A stretch of 5,226 bases of DNA from Ilumatobacteraceae bacterium. GTDB taxonomy: Bacteria; Actinomycetota; Acidimicrobiia; Acidimicrobiales; Ilumatobacteraceae. Positions 1 to 5,226 of this stretch are shown piece after piece (position 1 is the first letter of the stretch; each line of letters begins with the position of its first letter). A model generated the notes under the pieces. It was not told the DNA's origin. It did not search any database and saw only the letters and a list, made by a program, of their open reading frames with translations. The position numbers and the translations under genes are program-made. Location of the stretch: contig JAENVT010000274.1 in assembly GCA_016650435.1 (NCBI GenBank), positions 1 to 5,226 on the forward strand, in the 5' to 3' direction.

Positions 1-221
1 CATTCAGGTGGACATGAAACCAACGGCCGAAGTCGTCGGGTGGATCACGGAAGTGGCCGGACAGCGTCCCTCGAAGCACCCCATATCCATGAGCCAGAGC
101 CATTGTGGACGGTCCTTTCCGCGGGGCCCGTCGTAAGGACTCTTTGGGTGGAGTCCTAGATACACAAATCGCGAATTGGCAGAGTTCCGCGAATCATGCG
201 CCACGTGATGCGTGACCGCTG
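1..221. other. Left-edge region without a supportable gene
   Basis: I can support no gene here. A GTG-started frame on the minus strand (204 to 4, 66 codons) begins just past the stop of the cNMP-binding gene, but it has mixed third-position composition, no Shine-Dalgarno and no family motif that I recognise. A plus-strand frame open from the left edge to a TAA at about 164-166 of that reading (in fact closing before the hairpin, near 134-136) could be the tail of an upstream gene, with residues IQVDMKPTAEVVGWITEVAG at its start, but it is equally unrecognised. Other visible items are a small hairpin at 136-157, a 7-base direct repeat CGCGAAT at 170-176 and 188-194, and a CACGTG palindrome at 202-207. 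None of these has an assigned role. Confidence 0.5.
136..157. repeat. Short perfect inverted repeat (possible weak terminator)
   Basis: AGGACTC at 136-142 pairs perfectly with GAGTCCT at 151-157, giving a 7-bp stem with an 8-nt loop. It lies about 65 nt beyond the stop codon of the minus-strand cNMP-binding gene, so it could end that transcript. However, there is no T-tract on either strand, so an intrinsic terminator is only a weak possibility. The fold is seen directly; the function is inference. Confidence 0.25.
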
Positions 222-575
222 TCAGATGCGGCCGTCGAGTTCGCGGATCCGAGAGGCGAGCGACTGCATCACTTGAATCGCGAACATTGGTGTTTCGTGC
301 ACGAGGAACAGGAAGGAACGACGTGTGATCACCGCGATCTCGGACGGCTCGACCGCGACAGCGCTCAGGGCGCGCGCCGCATCGTCGATAATCGCCATTT
401 CGCCGAAAGTCTCGCCCGGCCCGACTCTGGCGAGCACCTCGTCACCGCGCAGCAGTTCGATCTGACCACTAACCACCCCGAACATCTGGTCACCGGCATC
501 CCCAGCGGCGAACAACACCTCGCCCGGAGCGAGTTCGCGCCGATCTGTGGCGTTTGCGAAGAGACCAGGGAGCAT
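222..575 (-). CDS. Small stand-alone cyclic nucleotide-binding domain protein (Crp-like sensor domain without HTH)
   Basis: This 117-residue protein is essentially one cNMP-binding domain. The beta-roll begins around residues 14-45, with LAPGEVLF, AGDAGDQMF and VVSGQIELL. A phosphate-binding-cassette-like segment follows at 55-72 (ETFGEM at 55-60, with Gly58-Glu59, then Arg68), and a C-terminal helical part at 86-113 (FLFLVHETPMFAIQVMQSLA). The Glu59 to Arg68 spacing fits the family pattern GE(x8)R. The usual Pro before Arg is Ala67, and the Ser/Thr region after it reads A-L-S, so ligand binding is likely but not assured. No helix-turn-helix follows, so this is not a classical DNA-binding Crp/Fnr regulator. 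Short proteins of this build (about 115-130 residues) are a known group, so I read it as complete. The ATG at 575 is the first start after an in-frame TGA upstream; no clear Shine-Dalgarno precedes it. It is divergent from the transporter operon, and any functional tie is unproven. Alternative role: a cytosolic cAMP-responsive adaptor. Confidence 0.85.
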   Translation of the reverse strand: MLPGLFANATDRRELAPGEVLFAAGDAGDQMFGVVSGQIELLRGDEVLARVGPGETFGEMAIIDDAARALSAVAVEPSEIAVITRRSFLFLVHETPMFAIQVMQSLASRIRELDGRI

Positions 576-812
576 GGAATCGGAGTCTTGCCGACACCGC
601 GGCCGGGAAGCCGACTCCAGACCACGATGTTCAGCTTCCGTTCATCCAAAGTTCCAGCTCGACGCGGCACCGTCCAGCTGCTACTACCGACTGAGCCAAC
701 CCGGTCTCGTCGTGGTCGAAACCCGCATCGGCGCAGCCTCGTTGATCGCCCAGCAGGTCCCACTCGTCCTGCGACCGGAGTGTACGTACCGAATCGTCGC
801 TCGTGGTTCATC

Positions 813-827
813 TGGTGACCACTGGTC
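813..827. promoter_or_regulatory. Nested palindromes upstream of livG, candidate operator
   Basis: TGGTGACCA (813-821) is a perfect 4-1-4 inverted repeat, and it overlaps GACCACTGGTC (817-827), a perfect 5-1-5 inverted repeat. Together they give three alternating TGGT/ACCA arms. They end 23 nt before the livG Shine-Dalgarno, where a repressor or activator site could sit. No second copy was noticed before livK or the cNMP-binding gene. The symmetry is seen in the sequence; the operator role is inference. Confidence 0.3.
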
Positions 828-850
828 GTGGCGCGATGTATTGTCTTGCC

Positions 851-859
851 AGGGGGAGG
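851..859 (+). promoter_or_regulatory. Ribosome binding site that sets the livG start at TTG 867
   Basis: AGGGGGAGG is a strong Shine-Dalgarno match and lies 7 nt before TTG 867-869. It falls inside the reading frame that would start from GTG 828, and that GTG has no comparable site in front of it. This favours TTG 867 as the livG start. Confidence 0.75.
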
Positions 860-866
860 TTTTGAC

Positions 867-1640
867 TTGGAAAGTCCGTCTCTACTCGATGTACGAGAAG
901 TGTCCGTGCGATTCGGGGGCGTTGTCGCGCTCGACGAACTGTCATTCTCGGTCGACGAGTACGAGATCTGCGGATTGATCGGTCCGAACGGGGCGGGCAA
1001 GACGACGCTGTTCAACGTCGTGTCACGGATCTACGAACCGAATACGGGACACGTTCTGTTCGACGGCAACGACCTCTTGGACGTCGACGCGCACGAGATC
1101 GCCGATAGCGGTGTCGCTCGCACGTTCCAGAACCTGGCGCTGTTCCCGCGCCTTACCGTGCTCGAGAACGTCATGGTTGGCGCGCACAGCCGGTGCAAGG
1201 TCAACTTCGCATCAGCGCCGTTTCGGATAGGCGTGAGTCGCGAGGAGAAACGTCTCACCCAAGACGCGATGAACATCCTCGGGTATCTCGGCCTCGCGGC
1301 GATGGCGCTGCGGCCGGCAGCGGGTCTGCCGTTCGGCACGCTGAAGAGGATCGAGCTCGCGCGAGCGATGGCCGCCAAGCCGCGGTTGCTCCTGCTTGAC
1401 GAACCCGCCTCCGGACTGGCCCATGGCGAGGTTGATGATCTCGGTCAGACCATTCGGGGCCTCCGCGATCAGTTCGGTCTGACAGTGCTGCTCGTCGAGC
1501 ACCACATGCAACTGGTGATGGGCATCTCCGACAAAGTCGTCGTGCTCGACTTCGGTCGCAAGATCGCCGAGGGTCCTCCCTCACAGATCCAGAACGATCG
1601 AAGCGTCATCGAGGCCTACCTGGGAACTAGCGCGAAATGA
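867..1640 (+). CDS. livG: Branched-chain amino acid-type ABC transporter ATP-binding protein LivG
   Basis: One of the two cytoplasmic ATPases that power import through LivHM. With the TTG start it has 257 residues, a normal LivG length. Walker A is GPNGAGKTT at 39-47, the Q-loop is TFQN at 86-89, and the signature segment is LPFGTLKR at 154-161 in place of the textbook LSGGQ, a form common in LivG. Walker B LLLLDEP is at 174-180 with catalytic Glu179, and the H-loop histidine is in VEHHM at 210-214. The C-terminal VVVLDFGRKIAEG and a final YLG are also LivG-like. A GTG at 828 would add 13 residues (MARCIVLPGGGFD) that look like translated leader, and the Shine-Dalgarno lies inside that stretch, so TTG 867 is preferred. 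First gene of the operon; livF follows after 10 nt. The specific substrate is unknown. Confidence 0.93.
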   Translation: MESPSLLDVREVSVRFGGVVALDELSFSVDEYEICGLIGPNGAGKTTLFNVVSRIYEPNTGHVLFDGNDLLDVDAHEIADSGVARTFQNLALFPRLTVLENVMVGAHSRCKVNFASAPFRIGVSREEKRLTQDAMNILGYLGLAAMALRPAAGLPFGTLKRIELARAMAAKPRLLLLDEPASGLAHGEVDDLGQTIRGLRDQFGLTVLLVEHHMQLVMGISDKVVVLDFGRKIAEGPPSQIQNDRSVIEAYLGTSAK

Positions 1641-1650
1641 GCGCGAGGCG

Positions 1651-2364
1651 ATGAGCACGATGCTGCAGGTCGCCGGCCTGGATGCCGGTTACGGCCCGAT
1701 CCAAGTGCTCCGCGAAGTCGACCTGCATGTGGACGAAGCCGAGGTCGTCGTGCTGCTCGGCGCGAACGGTGCGGGCAAGACCACGACGATCCGGGCCATC
1801 TGTCAGATGGTGGACAGCAAGGGCAGTGTCAGCATGTGCGGGGCTGAACTGGTCGGTATGCGTCCCGAGAAGATGGCCGGGCTCGGCATTGCACACGTTC
1901 CGCAGGGAAGGGGAACGTTTCCGGAACTGACGGTCGAGGAGAACCTGCAGGTCGGCGCGTACGTCCGCAAGGACCGTGCCGAGATCCGCGGCGACATCGA
2001 TCGCAGCTACGCGTTGTTCCCTCGTCTGGGCGAGCGTCGCACCCAACTTGCCGGCAGTCTGAGCGGCGGCGAACAACAGATGCTTGCGGTAGCGCGCGCT
2101 CTGATGAGCCGACCACGTTTGCTCCTGTTGGACGAGCCATCTCTCGGCTTGGCACCCCTTGTCATTCAAGGTCTCTTCAGTCGCTTCAGCGAGCTGAACC
2201 AGGAGGAAGGCGTGACGATGTTCATCGTCGAACAGAACGCAAACCTCGCCCTCGATATAGCGGACCGCGCCTACGTGCTCGAGGCCGGCCGCATCGTCCT
2301 GTCCGGAAGCGCCGCCGAGCTGCGCGCAAACGACGCGGTTCGGCGCGCCTACTTGGGTTTCTAG
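1651..2364 (+). CDS. livF: Branched-chain amino acid-type ABC transporter ATP-binding protein LivF
   Basis: The second ATPase, expected to pair with LivG on the inner face of the membrane; 237 residues, full length for LivF. Walker A is GANGAGKTT at 37-45, the Q-loop is VPQGR with Gln85, the signature LSGGEQQ is at 137-143, and Walker B LLLLDEP is at 157-163 with Glu162. The D-loop region reads SLGLAP. The H-loop position is Gln195 (VEQNA) instead of His; this is usual for LivF and marks this subunit apart from LivG. It ends in AYLGF, another family hallmark. Start choice is slightly open: GAGG at 1645-1648 is only 2 nt from ATG 1651 and 11 nt from the in-frame ATG 1660, which would remove three residues. 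The stop TAG overlaps the livH Shine-Dalgarno, suggesting translational coupling. Confidence 0.94.
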   Translation: MSTMLQVAGLDAGYGPIQVLREVDLHVDEAEVVVLLGANGAGKTTTIRAICQMVDSKGSVSMCGAELVGMRPEKMAGLGIAHVPQGRGTFPELTVEENLQVGAYVRKDRAEIRGDIDRSYALFPRLGERRTQLAGSLSGGEQQMLAVARALMSRPRLLLLDEPSLGLAPLVIQGLFSRFSELNQEEGVTMFIVEQNANLALDIADRAYVLEAGRIVLSGSAAELRANDAVRRAYLGF

Positions 2365-2367
2365 GAG
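2363..2367 (+). promoter_or_regulatory. Ribosome binding site that sets the livH start at ATG 2375
   Basis: AGGAG overlaps the livF stop codon TAG (2362-2364) and lies 7 nt before ATG 2375. The in-frame GTG at 2372 is only 4 nt away, so the ATG is the better start. Confidence 0.7.
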
Positions 2368-2374
2368 ACATGTG

Positions 2375-3337
2375 ATGAGCGCCGTACTCGCCGTGCCAGG
2401 AATCGAGCACAACTTCTTCACGCTCACCTTGTTGTTGCAGAACCTGATGAATGCGTTGGCAAATGGCGCCGTGTACGCGCTGATGGCCCTTACCGTCGTG
2501 ATGATCTACAAGACAACCGGCCATCTCAACTTTGCTCAGGGTGAGATGGCGATGTTCTCGACGTTCATCGTGTACGTGCTTGCGATCGAGCAGGGTCTCA
2601 ACATCTGGCTGTCGATCGTGATCGTCGTGATCGGCTCGATGGTGGTGGGCGCGGCCTTCGAACGCGTCCTGATCCAACCGCTCGAAAGCCGCAGCGTGCT
2701 CGCACCGGTGATCCTCACACTCGGTCTGTTCTTCATCCTCAACGGCGGCGCGGCCACAATTTGGGGGACGCAACCAAAGACGCCGATCCCGGCGCCGTTT
2801 CCAGGTCACCTCAACGACAAGATCGACATCATCACCAACCGCTTGCCGCACTTCTTCGTCACGTACAAAGCGATCGGGGTATGGGCGACGGTCATTGTGT
2901 TGGTGACCTTGCTCAACCTGCTGCTGAAGCGAACCAAGCTCGGCCTTGCCTACCGTGCCGTCGCCGCGAATTCCGAGTCGTCGCTGATCGTCGGCATCCC
3001 GGTCAAACGCATGTTGATGTTGGGCTGGGCGTTGGCCGCGGGAATCGGTGCGATCGCCGGCGCAATCATTGCGCAGTACCGCAATGTTCTCGATTTCAAC
3101 TTCATGGCGGCAGTGCTCTTGTTCGGTTTCGCGTCGGCATGTGTCGGCGGGTTCGACTCCATCAAGGGTGCTGTCGTCGGAGGTCTGCTCGTCGGGGTCG
3201 TCGAGACGTTCACTCCGGCGCTGTTTACCTTCGTCGGCAGCGAGCTGTCGCTCGTGATGGTGTTGTTGGTGATCCTGATCGTCCTGTACTTCCGACCACA
3301 GGGTCTGTTCGGATCGAAACGGGTGGAGCGGGTATGA
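2375..3337 (+). CDS. livH: Branched-chain amino acid-type ABC transporter permease LivH
   Basis: An integral membrane channel subunit that pairs with LivM; 320 residues, slightly longer than E. coli LivH but normal for the wider family, with about eight hydrophobic segments. Family blocks in order are: NGAVYALMALTVVMIY at 30-45 followed by TGHLNFAQGEMAMFS (48-62), ERVLIQPLESRSVLAP at 96-111 followed by ILTLGL, and the cytoplasmic coupling loop GLAYRAVAANSESS at 190-203 followed by VGIPVKR, which should contact an ATPase. GGFDSIKGAVVGGLLVGVVE follows at 258-277, then the C-terminal LYFRPQGLFG at 304-313. A stretch at 131-160 with several prolines is a likely external loop. Its stop overlaps the livM start (ATGA at 3334-3337). 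The family assignment is secure; the transported solute cannot be read from this subunit. Confidence 0.94.
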   Translation: MSAVLAVPGIEHNFFTLTLLLQNLMNALANGAVYALMALTVVMIYKTTGHLNFAQGEMAMFSTFIVYVLAIEQGLNIWLSIVIVVIGSMVVGAAFERVLIQPLESRSVLAPVILTLGLFFILNGGAATIWGTQPKTPIPAPFPGHLNDKIDIITNRLPHFFVTYKAIGVWATVIVLVTLLNLLLKRTKLGLAYRAVAANSESSLIVGIPVKRMLMLGWALAAGIGAIAGAIIAQYRNVLDFNFMAAVLLFGFASACVGGFDSIKGAVVGGLLVGVVETFTPALFTFVGSELSLVMVLLVILIVLYFRPQGLFGSKRVERV

Positions 3338-4482
3338 GCTCGCTACCGTTCGTCGTCGAGCGCAAGTCGCCGACGCATCGCGCCTTGCAACTCGTGGGTG
3401 TGCTGGCCGTCTTTGGCTTCTACTTCTACGTCGTCAGCGTGCTTGCGAACTTCAGTGCCATCCGCTGGGCGGTCGCGGTGACTCTTGCGGTGGCGATCCT
3501 CGGCTTGAACATTGTGACCGGCTACTCGGGTCAGATCTCGATCGGTCATTCGGCCTTCTTCGGAATCGGCGCATACACGACGATGATCTTGATCGCCGAC
3601 CACGGCTGGCCGTTCTTGGCAACACTGCCTGTCGCCGGGGCACTCGGCTTCCTCGTTGGCGCAGTGATCGGCGTTCCGGCGCTGCGAATACGAGGGCTCT
3701 ACCTGTCGTTGATCACACTCGGGCTCGCGCTCGCATTCCCGGCGATCGTCAAATCCGACAACTTCTTCGGGGTCGACTTCGCCAGCCTCACGGGAGGCAG
3801 CAACGGCAAGGTCATCAGCAGCGGTGACGTGACTACGAAGCACGGCTTTCACTGGAACCCACCCTCGTGGGCACCAAACAGTTGGACCACCAACGACTGG
3901 GTCTTCACGACCGTCTTCGTCATCGCGATCGTTCTGTTCGTGCTGACCTCGAACCTGATCCGCAGCTCCGTTGGCCGCGGCATGATCGCCATGCGTGACA
4001 ACGAAACCGGCGCAGCTGTGTCGGGCGTTTATCCGGCGCAGTACAAGGTGCTTGCGTTTGCTACCAGCGCCCTTGTCACCTCGATCGGCGGAGGATGCTT
4101 CGCTCTCGCGTCGACGACGATCGGCCCCGACACGTTCGGACTGCAGCGCTCCATTGAATTCATCGCTGGTCTCGTCATCGGAGGTGTGGCAACGATCCTC
4201 GGACCGGCGATCGGCGGGGTGCTCGTCGAATGGCTGCCGTACTGGGCGTTCGAAGTCAAGTGGCCGATCCTCGGCAAGCTCGAGGGACCGCAAGCGGGAA
4301 TCCTGTTCGGAGTCATCCTCGTACTCATCATCTTCTTCATGCCGCACGGCATCGTCTACGGGATTCGCCAGCTGCGGTCGAAGTTGATCGTATTCGTTCC
4401 CCGCCTGCCGGCCCCTGAGGAGTTTCCGACAACCGCGACCGTCGCAGCGCGGCCCACCGCCGATTCATCCAGACCAACCTGA
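3334..4482 (+). CDS. livM: Branched-chain amino acid-type ABC transporter permease LivM
   Basis: The second channel subunit; 382 residues with roughly nine or ten hydrophobic segments. After a polar N-terminus (1-16) come TM segments, then the LivM block LNIVTGYSGQISIGHSAFFG (58-77) and IRGLYLSLITLGLA (119-132). A long polar loop at about 140-188, containing LTGGSNG and many Trp/Asn/Pro, is probably extracytoplasmic. The coupling loop GRGMIAMRDNETGAAVSGV (214-232) corresponds to the EAA-like ATPase contact, and FFMPHGIVYGI (334-344) matches the usual end of the membrane domain. A polar tail of about 30 residues, rich in Thr, Ala and Pro, follows. ATG 3334 is chosen because GGAG at 3324-3327 is 6 nt upstream and the start overlaps the livH stop; the frame is open far upstream inside livH but that part is a shadow. 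Confidence 0.94.
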   Translation: MSSLPFVVERKSPTHRALQLVGVLAVFGFYFYVVSVLANFSAIRWAVAVTLAVAILGLNIVTGYSGQISIGHSAFFGIGAYTTMILIADHGWPFLATLPVAGALGFLVGAVIGVPALRIRGLYLSLITLGLALAFPAIVKSDNFFGVDFASLTGGSNGKVISSGDVTTKHGFHWNPPSWAPNSWTTNDWVFTTVFVIAIVLFVLTSNLIRSSVGRGMIAMRDNETGAAVSGVYPAQYKVLAFATSALVTSIGGGCFALASTTIGPDTFGLQRSIEFIAGLVIGGVATILGPAIGGVLVEWLPYWAFEVKWPILGKLEGPQAGILFGVILVLIIFFMPHGIVYGIRQLRSKLIVFVPRLPAPEEFPTTATVAARPTADSSRPT

Positions 4483-4530
4483 CATCGCCATCGCAAGTGT
4501 TCAACAAACAGTAAAAAGGGAGAGGTACCA
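4483..4530 (+). promoter_or_regulatory. livM-livK gap with strong ribosome binding site
   Basis: A 48-nt gap, A-rich in its second half (about 4504-4517) and ending in GGGAGAGG at 4518-4525, 5 nt before the livK ATG. I see no terminator hairpin and no convincing promoter, so read-through from livM is expected. An unstructured A-rich leader plus a strong Shine-Dalgarno would suit a binding protein made in excess over the membrane parts; that last point is inference. Confidence 0.5.
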
Positions 4531-5226
4531 ATGAGACAACGTTCAACCCGAACCCGACTCGGGGTTGCAGCGGCAGTCTGTCTGTCGGTCATCGCCGCCG
4601 CCTGTGGCAGTGACAGCAACACCAGCACGACGGCCAGCAATACCGCTGGTGTGGCGACCACGGCGGCTGCGTCCGCCGACACCACGGCGGCTACCACCGC
4701 GGAGACCACTGCATCAACAGTGGCCGAGACCGCTGCGCCCACGACCGAGGCCGCCGCGGCGGCATTCAAGGTCCCGACCGACAACTGTCCCGCGGACACC
4801 ACCACCGCGTTGGCCGCCGGTTCAACGATCAAGATCGGCTTCATCGGACCCCAGACTGGTCCGCTGGCCGGGTTCGGTGTGATCGGTCAGGGCATGAAGG
4901 TGTACTTCGACAAGATCAACAAGGAGCAGGGCGGGGTCGACGGCCACCAGATAGAAGTCGTCACAAAGGACGATGCGTATGACCCGTCGAAGTCGGCTCC
5001 GGCAGTTCAGGAAGCGATCGAAGGCGACAAGATCTTCGCCTCGGTGTTCCAGGTCGGCACGCCGAACGTGGCCGGCACGCGCCAACTGCACGCGGACGCG
5101 TGTGTTCCGCAAGCGCTCGTCGGTACCGGATTCCCCGCTTGGGGCGATCCCAAGAACTTCCCGTGGACGACCGGCGGGATTCCGTCGTACACCGTCGAAG
5201 CCAAGGTGTGGGTGGAGTTCATCAAG
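4531..5226 (+). CDS. livK: LivK-like ABC transporter substrate-binding lipoprotein (5' part, cut by the window edge)
   Basis: The first 232 residues of a periplasmic-binding-protein type 1 (Peripla_BP_6 family) protein; no stop is reached. The signal peptide is clear: basic MRQRSTRTR, a hydrophobic core at 10-24, and a lipobox ending AAAC with Cys25 as the likely lipidated residue. Residues 26-79 are a low-complexity Thr/Ala/Ser linker that would hold the domain off the membrane. The binding domain starts near 98 with STIKIGFIGPQTGPLAGFG (98-116), then KVYFDKINKEQGGVDG, EVVTKDDAYDPSKS (142-155) and FQVGTPNVAG (173-182), all typical of this family. Cys86 and Cys191 could form a disulfide. Full-length members of this type run to about 400-500 residues, so roughly half is missing. 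It is the probable substrate receptor for LivFGHM. The livK symbol reflects family and context, not proven leucine binding. Confidence 0.9.
   Translation, partial: MRQRSTRTRLGVAAAVCLSVIAAACGSDSNTSTTASNTAGVATTAAASADTTAATTAETTASTVAETAAPTTEAAAAAFKVPTDNCPADTTTALAAGSTIKIGFIGPQTGPLAGFGVIGQGMKVYFDKINKEQGGVDGHQIEVVTKDDAYDPSKSAPAVQEAIEGDKIFASVFQVGTPNVAGTRQLHADACVPQALVGTGFPAWGDPKNFPWTTGGIPSYTVEAKVWVEFIK

Larger units (their letters stand above)
576..866. other. Divergent intergenic region between the cNMP-binding gene and livG
   Basis: These 291 bases must contain the promoters for both directions, but I see no convincing -35/-10 pair for either. Visible elements are: a 6-base inverted repeat GGAGTC at 582-587 with GACTCC at 613-618, flanking a GC-rich core with CCGCGG at 597-602, which would lie at or just upstream of the minus-strand start; a perfect palindrome GTACGTAC at 782-789; nested palindromes at 813-827; and the livG Shine-Dalgarno at 851-859. 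From about 640 to 860, one plus-strand frame (codon starts congruent with 547) has third positions strongly biased to G/C, like a real gene, but it has no credible start and runs into livG in another frame. Confidence 0.6.

Noticed and set aside
365..1015. A 216-codon minus-strand frame across the cNMP gene and into livG
   Set aside because: It overlaps two genes with clear family motifs in other frames and its own product is Arg/Ser-rich without motifs.
1627..2427. A 266-codon open frame on the minus strand opposite livF
   Set aside because: A shadow of livF; it has no recognisable domain and no ribosome binding site, while the livF motifs are complete.
2761..3333. Upstream in-frame extension of livM inside livH
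   Set aside because: The extension reads as Arg/His-rich shadow sequence. ATG 3334 has a Shine-Dalgarno and the typical ATGA overlap, and membrane homology starts after it.
3343..4347. A 334-codon open frame on the minus strand opposite livM
   Set aside because: Its reading is rich in Arg, Asp, Glu and His with no family motif, as expected from the antisense of a G/C-third-position gene. livM on the other strand is unmistakable.
4606..4767. Low-complexity ACC/GCG-rich stretch considered as a DNA repeat array
   Set aside because: There is no regular repeat unit; it is simply the Thr/Ala linker of the substrate-binding lipoprotein.
4356..4844. A 162-codon Ala/Val-rich minus-strand frame opposite the livK start
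   Set aside because: It arises from the antisense of the Thr/Ala-rich linker codons of the lipoprotein; the repetitive look is low complexity, not a membrane or repeat protein.
1..5226. Search for tRNA, CRISPR array, insertion sequence ends or phage genes
   Set aside because: I saw no cloverleaf, regularly spaced repeats, transposase motifs or terminal inverted repeats with target duplications.

Overview
The window holds the front part of one transport operon, on the + strand. It encodes a complete set of branched-chain amino acid (LIV/HAAT-type) ABC transporter parts: two ATPases (livG, livF), two membrane permeases (livH, livM) and the first 232 residues of a lipoprotein substrate-binding protein (livK-like) that runs off the right edge. 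To the left, on the opposite strand, lies a small stand-alone cyclic-nucleotide-binding-domain protein. The DNA is GC-rich with G/C-favouring third codon positions. The binding protein carries a lipobox and a long Thr/Ala linker, which points to a Gram-positive, high-GC actinobacterium. The style (TTG start, Ala/Thr lipoprotein linker, ATPases first and binding protein last) is what I would expect of Acidimicrobiia such as Ilumatobacter relatives, but the taxon is inference only.

Layout: 1-221 has no supportable gene, only a short hairpin. 222-575 (-) is the cNMP-binding-domain protein. 576-866 is the divergent intergenic region; it holds a nested palindrome just before livG and an odd stretch with coding-like composition. 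867-1640 is livG, started here from a TTG with a strong Shine-Dalgarno rather than from the upstream GTG at 828. 1651-2364 is livF, 2375-3337 livH, 3334-4482 livM (ATGA overlap with livH), and 4531-5226 the partial livK.

The genes work as one machine. The lipoprotein captures the substrate outside the membrane, the LivH/LivM pair forms the channel, and the LivG/LivF pair hydrolyses ATP to drive import. Tight spacing (10 nt, 10 nt, 4-nt overlap, 48 nt) supports a single transcript. The substrate cannot be settled from sequence: leucine/isoleucine/valine is the family default, but relatives carry urea, amides, other amino acids or aromatic acids.

I do not see an undescribed system here. The points most worth a second look are the divergent cNMP-binding protein, the palindrome before livG, and the coding-like but startless stretch in the intergenic region.
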